A stretch of DNA of 64,000 nt from NCBI RefSeq assembly GCF_014646255.1, contig NZ_BMNC01000004.1:114480-178479 (forward strand), in the 5' to 3' direction. The stretch's first letter is position 1. Every line of letters begins with the position of its first letter. Below the pieces are notes generated by a model that ran no database searches, was not told the DNA's origin, and saw only the letters and a program-made list of their open reading frames with translations. Source of the DNA: Lentzea pudingi. GTDB lineage: Bacteria; Actinomycetota; Actinomycetes; Mycobacteriales; Pseudonocardiaceae. Made by a program: the position numbers and the translations under genes. Positions 1-8,147 of this stretch are shown here, in pieces.

Positions 1-1860
1 ACGTCCGGCGCGACCATCCGGTACACAGTGGACGGTTCGACGCCGACCGCGAGCAGTCCGGTCTACAGCGGGCCGATCTCCGTGTCCAGCAACAGGACGG
101 TCAGTGCGATCGGCATCAAGGCCGGGCTCGTCAACTCGGCGGTGGCGAGCGCGACCTACACGATCGGGACGCAGCAAGGGTGTGTGCAGTCCGACACCCC
201 CAACTTCGGGCCGAACACGCGCATCTTCGACCCGAGCATGTCGGCGACGAGCATCCAGACGCAGCTCGACATCGACTTCAACAACCAGAAGGACACGATC
301 ACCGCGCAGATGGCACCGCGGCGGGTCGCGCACCTGTTCAAACCCGGTACGTACAACGGCATCCACGACGACGTCGGCTACTACACGTCGGTCTCGGGGC
401 TCGGCAAGAACCCCGGTGACGTCGTGATCAACGGTGACATCACCGTCGATGCGTTCAACGAGTCGGACAAGGGTGTGGCGCTGCAGAACTTCTGGCGCTC
501 CGCCGAGAACATGGCCGTGGTCCCGAGCAACGGCACCAACCGGTGGGCCGTCGCGCAGGCCGCGCCGTTCCGGCGCATGGACGTTCGCGGCAACCTGGCG
601 CTCTACCCGGCCAGTTACGGGTTCGCGTCCGGTGGCTACACGGCCGACACCCGCGTGTCCGGTCAGACCGCGTCGGTCTCGCAGCAGCAGTGGTACACGC
701 GCGACACCAACTACGGCAGCTGGAACGGCGGCGTGTGGAACATGGTGTTCTCCGGAACGCCGGGCGCGCCCGCGACCACGTTCCCGAACCCGCCGTCGAC
801 CAACCTGGCGACGACGCCGATCTCGCGCGACGTGCCGTACCTCTACCTCGAGGGCAACCAGTACCGGGTGTTCCTGCCCTCGTTGCGCACCAACGCCTCT
901 GGTGCGTCGTGGCTCAACGGTGGCACGCCCGGCACCTCGCTGCCGATGAGCCAGTTCTACGTCGTGAAGTCCGGTGACACGGCCGCCACGATCAACGCGG
1001 CACTGGGCCAGGGCTGCAACCTGTTCTTCACGCCCGGCATCTACAACGTCAACCAGACGATCAACATCACGCGGCCGAACACCGTCGTGCTGGGCATCGG
1101 CTACGCGACGATCGTGCCGCAGAACGGCGTCACCGCGATGCAGGTCGCGGACGTCGACGGCGTGCGGATCAAGGGCATCCTGTTCGACGCCGGCACCACG
1201 CTGTCGAACTCGCTGCTGACCGTCGGGCCCGCGGGCTCCTCGGCCTCGCACGCGTCCAACCCGACGACGCTGCAGGACGTGTTCTTCCGCGTCGGCGGCG
1301 CCATCGCGGGCAAGGCGACCAACAGCCTCGTGGTCAACAGCCACAACACGATCATCGACCACAGCTGGATCTGGCGCGCCGACCACGGCAACGCCGGCAC
1401 CTGGGGCTGGGACGAGGCGATCGGCGACACCGGTCTAGTGGTGAACGGCAACGACGTGCTGGCCACCGGCCTGTTCGTCGAGCACTACCAGAAGTACCAG
1501 ACCATCTGGAACGGCGAGCGCGGGCGGACCATCTTCTACCAGAACGAGATGCCGTACGACGTGCCGAACCAGGCGGTCTGGAACAGGCCGAACGGGCAGG
1601 CCGGGTACGCGGCCTACAAGGTCGGCGACAACGTCACCACGCACGAGGCGTGGGGGCTCGGCAGCTACTGCTTCTTCAACGTCAACCCGTCGGTGCGGGC
1701 GGAGAACGCGTTCGAGGTGCCCAACCGGCCCGGCGTGAGGATGCACAACCTGCTGACCGTCTCGCTCAACTACCAGGGAACGATCACCCACGTGATCAAC
1801 AACGTGGGTGGGGTGACACCGCCGGGCACCGTGCCGGTGAACGTCGTCAACTACCCGTAG
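1..1860 (+). CDS. Secreted beta-helix (pectate-lyase-like) protein, 3' part
   Basis: The reading frame is open at the left edge, so the 5' end lies outside the window; the GTG at 28 is internal. The first ~55 residues (GATIRYTVDGSTPTAS and on) match the chitobiase/beta-hexosaminidase C-terminal type domain often found in secreted actinobacterial carbohydrate proteins. The remaining ~550 residues contain runs of a right-handed beta-helix (for example GVRIKGILFDAGTTLSN and NSLVVNSHNTIIDHSWIW), the fold of Pectate_lyase_3/GH55-like proteins. Abundant Asn, Gly and Thr and few charged residues suit an exported protein. The substrate cannot be read from the sequence. A strong hairpin follows the stop codon. 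Confidence 0.75.
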   Translation, partial: TSGATIRYTVDGSTPTASSPVYSGPISVSSNRTVSAIGIKAGLVNSAVASATYTIGTQQGCVQSDTPNFGPNTRIFDPSMSATSIQTQLDIDFNNQKDTITAQMAPRRVAHLFKPGTYNGIHDDVGYYTSVSGLGKNPGDVVINGDITVDAFNESDKGVALQNFWRSAENMAVVPSNGTNRWAVAQAAPFRRMDVRGNLALYPASYGFASGGYTADTRVSGQTASVSQQQWYTRDTNYGSWNGGVWNMVFSGTPGAPATTFPNPPSTNLATTPISRDVPYLYLEGNQYRVFLPSLRTNASGASWLNGGTPGTSLPMSQFYVVKSGDTAATINAALGQGCNLFFTPGIYNVNQTINITRPNTVVLGIGYATIVPQNGVTAMQVADVDGVRIKGILFDAGTTLSNSLLTVGPAGSSASHASNPTTLQDVFFRVGGAIAGKATNSLVVNSHNTIIDHSWIWRADHGNAGTWGWDEAIGDTGLVVNGNDVLATGLFVEHYQKYQTIWNGERGRTIFYQNEMPYDVPNQAVWNRPNGQAGYAAYKVGDNVTTHEAWGLGSYCFFNVNPSVRAENAFEVPNRPGVRMHNLLTVSLNYQGTITHVINNVGGVTPPGTVPVNVVNYP

Positions 1861-1872
1861 TGCTGCTCTGAC

Positions 1873-1909
1873 GTGCGGCCCGTCACCTCCTCCTGGTGAC
1901 GGGCCGCAC
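1873..1909 (+). terminator. Hairpin terminator after the beta-helix gene
   Basis: A perfect 14-bp inverted repeat (1873-1886 pairs with 1896-1909) encloses a 9-nt loop and starts 12 nt after the stop codon at 1860. There is no T tract, which is common for actinomycete terminators. Confidence 0.75.
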
Positions 1910-1935
1910 CGCTGTGGCCACCTATGATGCGTGCC

Positions 1936-2316
1936 ATGTCGATCGACCGGGGTGCCGAGTTCGCCGAGTTCTGGGCTGAACGGCACCTGTGCACGTTGTC
2001 CACCGTCCGTTCCGGCGGGACTCCGCACGTGGTGCCGGTCGGCGTCACGCTCGACGCCGAGGCCGGCATCGCGCGGATCATCACGCACGGCGCGTCGTGG
2101 AAGGTCAAGCACGTCCGCCAAGCCGGGTACGCCGCCGTGTGCCAGGTGGACGGTCGTCGTTGGTCCACGTTGGAGGGTCCCGCCGTCGTGCGCGACGACG
2201 TGGAATCCGTCGATGAGGCCGTGCGGCGGTATGCGTTGCGGTACAAGCAGCCGCGGGTGAACCCGGAGCGGGTCGTGATCGAGATCCAGGTGCAGCGTGT
2301 CACCGGTACCGTCTGA
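1936..2316 (+). CDS. Pyridoxamine 5'-phosphate oxidase-like (F420/flavin-dependent) protein
   Basis: About 126 residues with a PPOX split-barrel pattern: an early CTLSTVRSGGTPHVVPVG strand pair, then a KVKHVRQAGYAAVCQVDG segment and a WSTLEGPAVV strand. These small flavin- or F420-binding reductases are common in actinobacteria, and the cofactor and substrate here are unknown. ATG codons at 1924, 1927 and 1936 are in frame; 1936 gives the usual short N-terminus (MSIDRGAEFAEFW). The last 20 nt overlap the start of cobL, so the two are probably translationally coupled. This makes the protein a candidate accessory factor for corrin synthesis, although that role is only inferred from position. 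Confidence 0.75.
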   Translation: MSIDRGAEFAEFWAERHLCTLSTVRSGGTPHVVPVGVTLDAEAGIARIITHGASWKVKHVRQAGYAAVCQVDGRRWSTLEGPAVVRDDVESVDEAVRRYALRYKQPRVNPERVVIEIQVQRVTGTV

Positions 2317-3442
2317 CGTCGTGGTCGTCGGCATCGGCGCCGACGGGTGGGACGGGCTTTCCCCCGCCGCCCAGCAGGCTGTTTCCCGGTCGCGTGTGCT
2401 GATGGGCTCGCGGCGGCAGCTCGACCTGGTGCCGGGGGAGTTCGAACGGGTCGCGTGGCCGTCGCCGCTGGTCCCGGCGCTGCCCGCGTTGTTCGAGGAG
2501 TACCGGGACGTGTGCGTGCTCGCCTCCGGCGACCCCATGTTCCACGGCATCGGCACCACTTTGGTGCGGCTGCTGGGCGACCGGGTGACGGTGATCCCGC
2601 ACCCGTCGTCGGTGTCGCTCGCCTGCGCGCGCCTGGGCTGGGCGTTGAACGAGGTCGAGGTCGTGTCCCTGGTGGCACGGTCGGCCGACCTGCTACGCCC
2701 CGTGCTGACGCCGGGACGGCGCGTGCTCGTGCTCGGTGGCGATCCGGCGACCGTGGCGGCACTGGCCGGGCACATCACCGTGCTCGAACAGCTAGGTGGG
2801 CCCGCCGAGCGGGTTTACCCTTGGTCCGGGCAGGACTCGGACCCGCTGTGCGTGATCGCGGTCGAGTACACCGGGAGCGCGCTCTCACGGGTCCCCGGAC
2901 TGCCCGATGACGCTTACGAATCCGATGGCCAGCTGACGAAGCGAGAGGTGCGGGCTATTTCGCTGTCGAGATTGGCGCCGCTGCCCGGGCAGCTGCTCTG
3001 GGACGTCGGGGCCGGGTCGGGTTCCATCGCGATCGAGTGGGCGCGCACGCATCCGACGTGCCGCGCGATCGCCGTCGAGCAGTCGGCCGAACGCGCAGAG
3101 CGAATCGCCGGTAACGCGGCGTCTCTGGGCGTGCCCGGGGTGGAGGTCCACATCGGACGGGCGCCGGACGCGTTGGAGGGGCTGGAGAAGCCCGACGCGG
3201 TCTTCATCGGCGGCGGCGTGACGGTGCCCGGAGTGCTGCAGGCTTGCTGGGACTCGCTCGCGGCGGGCGGTCGCCTGGTCGTCAACGCCGTGACGCTCGA
3301 GTCCGAGGCCGTGGTGGCGCAGTGGTACGAGCGGCTCGGCGGCGACCTGGTGCGGATCGCGGTGAACCGCGGTTCGCCGGTCGGCAAGTTCACCGCCTGG
3401 CGCCCGCACATGCCCGTGACGACGTGGAGCGTGACGAAGTGA
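2297..3442 (+). CDS. cobL: Precorrin-6Y C5,15-methyltransferase (decarboxylating), CobL
   Basis: A 381-aa fusion of the CbiE-type and CbiT-type domains. Residues ~1-195 form the tetrapyrrole methylase part (DVVVVGIGADGWDGLSPAA, ASGDPMFHGIG). Residues ~200-381 form the Rossmann methyltransferase part with the SAM-binding LWDVGAGSGSIAIEWAR. In the aerobic cobalamin pathway CobL methylates C5 and C15 of precorrin-6B and decarboxylates the acetate side chain at C12, giving precorrin-8X. The GTG start at 2297 lies inside the PPOX-like gene, and the end overlaps cobM by 4 nt (GTGA). Length matches full fused CobL proteins. Confidence 0.95.
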   Translation: MSPVPSDVVVVGIGADGWDGLSPAAQQAVSRSRVLMGSRRQLDLVPGEFERVAWPSPLVPALPALFEEYRDVCVLASGDPMFHGIGTTLVRLLGDRVTVIPHPSSVSLACARLGWALNEVEVVSLVARSADLLRPVLTPGRRVLVLGGDPATVAALAGHITVLEQLGGPAERVYPWSGQDSDPLCVIAVEYTGSALSRVPGLPDDAYESDGQLTKREVRAISLSRLAPLPGQLLWDVGAGSGSIAIEWARTHPTCRAIAVEQSAERAERIAGNAASLGVPGVEVHIGRAPDALEGLEKPDAVFIGGGVTVPGVLQACWDSLAAGGRLVVNAVTLESEAVVAQWYERLGGDLVRIAVNRGSPVGKFTAWRPHMPVTTWSVTK

Positions 3443-4179
3443 CCGTGCACTTCATCGGGGCAGGGCCCGGAGCGGCCGACCTGATCACGGTGCGGGGCCG
3501 CTCGCTGATCGAGTCGTCGCCGGTGTGCCTGTACGCGGGCGCGCTGGTGCCGGTGGAGCTGCTGGACTTCTGCCCCGCCGGCGCGCGCAAGGTCGACACC
3601 GCTGAGCTGACCCTGGACGAGATCGTCGCCGAGCTGGTCGCGGCGTCGGAGCAGGGCCTGGACGTGGCCCGGCTGCACTCCGGCGACCCGTCGGTGTTCA
3701 GCGCGATGGCCGAGCAGATGCGCCGGCTGGACGCGCTGGGGATCTCCTACGACGTGACGCCCGGGGTACCGGCGTTCGCGGCCGCCGCGGCGTCGTTGCA
3801 GCGCGAGCTGACGGTGCCGGGGGTCGGGCAGACGGTGATCCTCACGCGCACCTCGCAGCGCGCCACGCCGATGCCCGAGGGCGAGGACCTGGCCACGCTG
3901 GGCCGCAGCCACGCGACCCTGGTGCTGCACCTCGCCGTGCAGCGGATCGCGGACGTGGTGGCGGAGCTGGTGCCGAACTACGGGCTGGACTGCCCGGTCG
4001 CGGTCGTCGCCTACGCGTCCCGGGAGGACGAGGTCGTGCTGCGCGGGACGCTGGACGACATCGCCGCGCAGGTCGAGGCCGCCGGGATCAAGCGGACCGC
4101 GGTGATCATCGTCGGGCAGGTGCTGGGCGCGACGCAGTTCCCGGACAGCCACCTGTACTCGGCCACCCGCGTTCGATGA
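3439..4179 (+). CDS. cobM: Precorrin-4 C11-methyltransferase, CobM
   Basis: A 246-aa tetrapyrrole methylase. It opens VTVHFIGAGPGAADLITVRG, the usual first strand and GxGxGD-like loop, and later has RLHSGDPSVFSAMAEQM and VTPGVPAFAAAAA, characteristic of CobM/CbiF. It transfers a methyl group from S-adenosylmethionine to C11 of precorrin-4. A longer frame is open upstream, but the GTG at 3439 overlaps the cobL stop by 4 nt and begins exactly at the family's first strand. The stop overlaps the cobK ATG (ATGA), so cobL-cobM-cobK is one coupled operon. Confidence 0.95.
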   Translation: MTVHFIGAGPGAADLITVRGRSLIESSPVCLYAGALVPVELLDFCPAGARKVDTAELTLDEIVAELVAASEQGLDVARLHSGDPSVFSAMAEQMRRLDALGISYDVTPGVPAFAAAAASLQRELTVPGVGQTVILTRTSQRATPMPEGEDLATLGRSHATLVLHLAVQRIADVVAELVPNYGLDCPVAVVAYASREDEVVLRGTLDDIAAQVEAAGIKRTAVIIVGQVLGATQFPDSHLYSATRVR

Positions 4180-4877
4180 TCCTCATCCTCGGGGGGACGG
4201 GGGAGGCCCGGGAGCTGGCGTCCCGCGTACCGGCCGTCTCCTCGCTGGCCGGCCGCGTGAGCAACCCCGCGCTGCCCGTCGGCGGGGTCCGGATCGGCGG
4301 GTTCGGGGGTGTCGACGGGCTCGCGCAGTGGTTGCGGGACAACGATGTCAGCGCCGTGGTCGACGCGACCCACCCGTTCGCGCGGCAGATCACCGCGAAC
4401 GCCTTCGAGGCTTGTGAGCGGGTCGGCGTGCCGTTGCTCATCCTGAGGCGGCCCGGATTCGCTCCGCAGCCTGGCTGGCACTGGGTGGACAGCGTCGCCG
4501 ACGCCGCGCGGGAACTGACGGGCGAGCGGGTCTTCCTGACGACCGGGCGGCAGGACCTGGCCGAGTTCGCCGCGTGCCCGCAGTGGTTTCTGGCGCGCAT
4601 GGTCGAGCCGCCGGAACCGCCGATGCCGCAACGGATCGAGGTGCTGTTGTCGCGCGGTCCGTTCACTGTGGACGGTGAGCTGGAGCTGATGCGGTCGCGG
4701 GAGGTCGACGTGCTCGTCACCAAGGACAGCGGTGGCTCGATGACGTCGGCCAAGCTGGAGGCCGCGCGCCGGATCGGCGTGCCGGTCGTGATCGTGCGCC
4801 GGCCACCGCTCCCGCCCGCGGACGTGGTGGCCGACGTCGACGCCGCCGTCAGCTGGTTGGGTACCGCCGGGGTGTGA
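4176..4877 (+). CDS. cobK: Precorrin-6A reductase, CobK
   Basis: A 233-aa protein starting MILILGGTGEARELASRV, the NADPH-binding loop of CobK/CbiJ. It also has VVDATHPFARQITANAF and VLVTKDSGGSMTSAKLEAA, both hallmark blocks of the family. It reduces the macrocycle of precorrin-6A to precorrin-6B, the substrate of CobL. It is the last gene of the forward operon, overlapping cobM by 4 nt upstream. Its last 29 nt overlap the 3' end of the convergent cobIJ gene, so no separate terminator fits between them. Confidence 0.95.
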   Translation: MILILGGTGEARELASRVPAVSSLAGRVSNPALPVGGVRIGGFGGVDGLAQWLRDNDVSAVVDATHPFARQITANAFEACERVGVPLLILRRPGFAPQPGWHWVDSVADAARELTGERVFLTTGRQDLAEFAACPQWFLARMVEPPEPPMPQRIEVLLSRGPFTVDGELELMRSREVDVLVTKDSGGSMTSAKLEAARRIGVPVVIVRRPPLPPADVVADVDAAVSWLGTAGV

Positions 4878-6300
4878 AGACGACGCCCTGGGGCGTCACG
4901 ATCGTCTGCGACGAGCCGATGATCAGCAGGCAGCGCATGTCGATCGTGGCCGGGTCGAGGGTGCCGAGCGTGAGGACGCGGATCTCCTCCTCCGGGCCGC
5001 CCACGTCACGTCCGACGACGATCGGGGTCTCCGGCGCGCGGTGGCGGAGCAGCAGGTCGCGCATGTCCGCCACCTGGTGCGTGCGGGCCTTGGACGCCGG
5101 GTTGTAGATCGCGATCACCAGGTCGGCCTTCGCGGTCGCTTCGAGGCGTTCGGCGATGACGTCCCACGGCTTGAGCCGGTCGCTCAACGAGATCACCGCG
5201 TAGTCGTGGCCGAGCGGCGCGCCCGCCTTGGCCGCCACGGCGTTCGCGGCCGTGACGCCGGGGATGACGCGGACCGGCACGTCCGGCGACTCCGCCGCGA
5301 CCTCCAGGACCGCGGTGGCCATCGCGAAGACGCCGGGGTCACCCGACGACACGACGGCGACCCGTGCGCCCTTGCGGGCGAGGTCCAGGGCGAAGGCGGC
5401 GCGTTCGGACTCGACCTGGTTGTGCGAGGAGTGCCGCTGCTGGCCGGGACGTGCCGGGACGCGGTTCAGGTAGGTGCTGTAGCCGACCAGTTCGTCGGCG
5501 GCTTCCAGTTCCTGGCGGGCCTCCGGGGTGAGCCAGTTCCGCGAGCCCGGACCGAGACCGACGACGACCACCTCGCCCTTGGGCTTCGCGGGCCTGGACC
5601 GGCTCGGCAGCACGGCGATCGAGAAGTACGGGACGGTCTCGGGGTCGACGTCGGCCAGCGGAGCCATCCGCTGCCGGCCGGTCGTGGCGCGCTCGACGTA
5701 CCAGGCGCCGTCGAGCCTGCCGGACGCCTCGAGCGCGTCGCGGACGTTGCCGAAGGTGCGGCCCAGCTTGAGGATCGCGGCGCAGTCGGTGTCGGCGAGA
5801 CGGGACGCGAGCTCGGCGGGCGGCAGTGTGCCGGGCAGGATCGTGAGGACCTCGTCGCGTTCCACGAGCGGGGTGCCGAGGACCGCCGACGCACCGCTCA
5901 CGGACGTCACGCCGGGGACGACCTCCCACTCGTAGCGGTCTTTGAGGCGTTTGTGCATGTGCATGTAGGAGCCGTAGAAGAACGGGTCTCCCGCGGCCAG
6001 CACGACGACGTCGCGGCCCGCGTCGAGGTGCGCGGCCAGCTTGGCGGCGGCCTCCTCGTAGAAGGCGTCGATCTCGCCCTGGTAGTCGTCCGTGTCCTCG
6101 GTCGTGACCGGGTAGACGAGCTGTTCCACGATCTGGCCGTCGCGGAAGTACGGCGCGGCGATGGTCTTGGCGACCGACCTGCCGTGCCGGGCGCTGTGGA
6201 ACGCCACCACGTCGGCCTCGCTGATCAGTCGCGCGGCCTTGACCGTCACGAGTTCCGGGTCGCCCGGACCCAGGCCGACGCCGTAGAGCTTGCCCGTCAT
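4849..6300 (-). CDS. cobIJ: Fused precorrin-2 C20- / precorrin-3B C17-methyltransferase, CobIJ
   Basis: A 483-aa fusion of two tetrapyrrole methylases. Residues ~1-240 are CobI (MTGKLYGVGLGPGDPELVTV, VLAAGDPFFYGSYMHMHKRL). Residues ~243-483 are CobJ (GEVVVVGLGPGSRNWLTPEA, VVSSGDPGVFAMATAVLE, AIYNPASKARTHQV). CobI methylates C20 of precorrin-2; CobJ methylates C17 of precorrin-3B with ring contraction. The fusion is normal in actinobacteria. A longer frame is open upstream, but the ATG at 6300 gives the canonical N-terminus and overlaps the cobH stop as ATGA. It is the last gene of the reverse cobG-cobH-cobIJ operon. Confidence 0.95.
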   Translation of the reverse strand: MTGKLYGVGLGPGDPELVTVKAARLISEADVVAFHSARHGRSVAKTIAAPYFRDGQIVEQLVYPVTTEDTDDYQGEIDAFYEEAAAKLAAHLDAGRDVVVLAAGDPFFYGSYMHMHKRLKDRYEWEVVPGVTSVSGASAVLGTPLVERDEVLTILPGTLPPAELASRLADTDCAAILKLGRTFGNVRDALEASGRLDGAWYVERATTGRQRMAPLADVDPETVPYFSIAVLPSRSRPAKPKGEVVVVGLGPGSRNWLTPEARQELEAADELVGYSTYLNRVPARPGQQRHSSHNQVESERAAFALDLARKGARVAVVSSGDPGVFAMATAVLEVAAESPDVPVRVIPGVTAANAVAAKAGAPLGHDYAVISLSDRLKPWDVIAERLEATAKADLVIAIYNPASKARTHQVADMRDLLLRHRAPETPIVVGRDVGGPEEEIRVLTLGTLDPATIDMRCLLIIGSSQTIVTPQGVVFTPRRYPTS

Positions 6301-6917
6301 TCCTCTTCGCTCGCAATCGCGTTGATAGCCGCCGCCGTCATGGCACTGCCGCCGCGCCGGCCGCGCACCACGAGGTGCTCCAGATCCGTCGCGGCCAAAG
6401 CTTCCTTGGACTCCGCCGCCCCGATGAACCCGACCGGGATGCCCAGGACCGCGGCGGGCCGGGGGGCTCCGGCGGCGATCAGGTCGAGGAGGTGGAACAG
6501 CGCCGTGGGGGCGTTGCCGATCGCGATCACCGCGCCGCCGAACCGGTCCGCGAGCAGCTCCAGGGCGGCGGCGCTGCGCGTGTTGCCGATCTCCTGCGCC
6601 AGGGCCGGCGTGCGCGGGTCCTGCAGGTAGCACAGGACTTCGTTGTCCTTGGGCAGGCGGCGGCGGGTCACGCCGGACGCGACCATGCTGGCGTCGCACA
6701 GGATCGGGGCACCGTCGCGCAGCGCCGCGCGGGCGTCCCGCACGACGTTCGGGGAGAACGCGACGTCGCTGGGCAGGTCGGTCATGCCGCACGCGTGGAT
6801 CATGCGGACGACGACCTGCGAGACATCGGCGGGGAACCCGGTGAGGTCCGACTCCGCGCGAATGGTGGCGAAGGACTGGCGGTAGATCTCCGCCCCGTCC
6901 TTGATGTACTGCGTCAA
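6297..6917 (-). CDS. cobH: Precorrin-8X methylmutase, CobH
   Basis: A 206-aa CobH/CbiC protein. Features are YIKDGAEIYRQSFATIRAE near the N-terminus, the RMIHACGMTD block carrying the catalytic histidine, ILCDASMVASGVTR, and a GNAPTALFHLL segment. It moves the C11 methyl group to C12, giving hydrogenobyrinic acid. A much longer frame is open upstream. The start chosen is the TTG at 6917, because it forms a TTGA overlap with the cobG stop and places YIKDGAEIYRQSF at the N-terminus as in the family. It is coupled at both ends (cobG upstream, cobIJ downstream). Confidence 0.93.
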   Translation of the reverse strand: MTQYIKDGAEIYRQSFATIRAESDLTGFPADVSQVVVRMIHACGMTDLPSDVAFSPNVVRDARAALRDGAPILCDASMVASGVTRRRLPKDNEVLCYLQDPRTPALAQEIGNTRSAAALELLADRFGGAVIAIGNAPTALFHLLDLIAAGAPRPAAVLGIPVGFIGAAESKEALAATDLEHLVVRGRRGGSAMTAAAINAIASEEE

Positions 6918-7969
6918 CGGATCTCCTCGTAGCCGTCGCCGGTCGCGACGAACTCGATCACTTCGCCCGCGGGCCGGCCGCACCGGCGGGCACAACCCGA
7001 CCAGTGCACCGCGCCCGGACTGTCGGACCTGCTCCCTAGAATTGAAATTGGGGGTACCCGGCCCGGTACGTGTGTGTGGTGAGACCCCACGAGCCACGCG
7101 CGCACATCGGCTCGTACGTCGGAGAGCGACTTCGCGCAGCCGGGGCGGCCGGTGCAGGCGCTGACACCGTGCCACGGCGAGTCCGGGTCGGTGATGAGGC
7201 CGGACGTGTCGGTGCCGGCGGGCACGACCAGGCTGCGCCACGGGGTGAGGCGCAGGGCGACGCCGGGGAGCTGCTCCGCGTCGAGGCGGCCGAGCGGTAC
7301 TCCCGGGGTCAACGGTGAAGGTGCGACAGGAGTCACAGCCGGGGTGATGCGCGGGGCGTCCGAGGTGCCGAAGTGCGCGGTGATCTTTCGCACACCGTCG
7401 TCCACTTCGGACAGGCGCCAGGCGGAGCCGCGCAGCTGCTGGAAGAGGCGGGCCGCGGTGACCACCGCGTCGACGGGATCGGTGACGCGGACGCCCGTGT
7501 CGGTCCCGGCCAGGAGGAGGGCCCACGTCGACGCACCGGTCCTGACCAGCCCGAAGTCGCCGCCCAGGCCGCTCACCGCGTGTCCCACCGTCAGCAGGAA
7601 CCTGCCCGGCAGCGAGGCCAGGGAGGGGTCCGCGCACAGGGCCGCGTCGATCTCGTCGACCAGGCCCTGGTCGTCCTCTAGCGGCGCCGCGATGATGTTG
7701 CGGATCCGCTCGTGCGAGGCCGACGGCAGCAGGCCCGCCGCGGCCAGGCGCGCGCCCAGTTCCACGCCGTCCGCGAGGCCTCTGATCTGGAGGTTCGCGC
7801 GCGAGGTCAGTTCCACTGAACCGTTCCCGAGCTCTGCCGCCGCGGTGCGCACGACGTCCCACTGAGCAGCGGGAAGAGTGCCGCCCGGCACCCGGATGCG
7901 CGCCAGCCCGCCGTCGGCCGCGGCATGCAGCTCGACGGCGCCGGGGCAGGCGTCCGGGTGACTACGCAT
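6914..7969 (-). CDS. cobG: Precorrin-3B synthase, CobG (ferredoxin-nitrite/sulfite reductase fold)
   Basis: A 351-aa siroheme/Fe-S reductase-type protein. The N-terminal half has ELTSRANLQIRGL and two nitrite/sulfite reductase half-domains. The C-terminal half holds the [4Fe-4S] cysteines as CTGRPGC (C-x5-C) and SGCARRC (C-x3-C). CobG uses O2 to hydroxylate precorrin-3A, so its presence marks the aerobic pathway. ATG at 7969 is the first good start, facing the riboswitch region. Between the two cysteine pairs lies an atypical stretch (about 7020-7075) with locally low GC that encodes roughly 20 extra residues including RVPPISILGSRSD. Whether this disturbs the enzyme is unknown. Confidence 0.9.
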   Translation of the reverse strand: MRSHPDACPGAVELHAAADGGLARIRVPGGTLPAAQWDVVRTAAAELGNGSVELTSRANLQIRGLADGVELGARLAAAGLLPSASHERIRNIIAAPLEDDQGLVDEIDAALCADPSLASLPGRFLLTVGHAVSGLGGDFGLVRTGASTWALLLAGTDTGVRVTDPVDAVVTAARLFQQLRGSAWRLSEVDDGVRKITAHFGTSDAPRITPAVTPVAPSPLTPGVPLGRLDAEQLPGVALRLTPWRSLVVPAGTDTSGLITDPDSPWHGVSACTGRPGCAKSLSDVRADVRAWLVGSHHTHVPGRVPPISILGSRSDSPGAVHWSGCARRCGRPAGEVIEFVATGDGYEEIR

Positions 7970-7984
7970 AGGTCGGACTGTAAC

Positions 7985-8125
7985 CCGCCGGTTAGGGTGA
8001 GCCCGAACGACGAAGCGCAGGAGGAAGCCGGTGCGAATCCGGCGCGGTCCCGCCACTGTGACCAGCGAACACCGCTGGGAGTCAGGAACTCTGCTTCGCC
8101 AGTCACCCGCAACCTGGGGCGCGGA
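7985..8125 (+). ncRNA. Cobalamin riboswitch upstream of cobN
   Basis: The leader contains the classic cobalamin-element blocks in order: GGAAGCCGGTGCGAATCCGG at 8023-8042, the B12 box GCCACTGTGA at 8053-8062, and GAGTCAGGAACTCTGC downstream (8080-8095), the hallmark 3' block. It lies just ahead of cobN on the same strand and probably represses cobN expression when adenosylcobalamin is abundant. The outer stem limits are approximate. The divergent cobG operon starts at 7969, so it is not under this element, and I see no second B12 box on the minus strand. Confidence 0.93.
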
Positions 8126-8147
8126 CCCCACGAGGGATGGAGCCTGC

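Noticed and set aside
1435..2778. Long minus-strand open frame opposite the beta-helix, PPOX and cobL genes
   Set aside because: It spans three genes on the other strand and has no domain pattern. Such frames arise from high GC.
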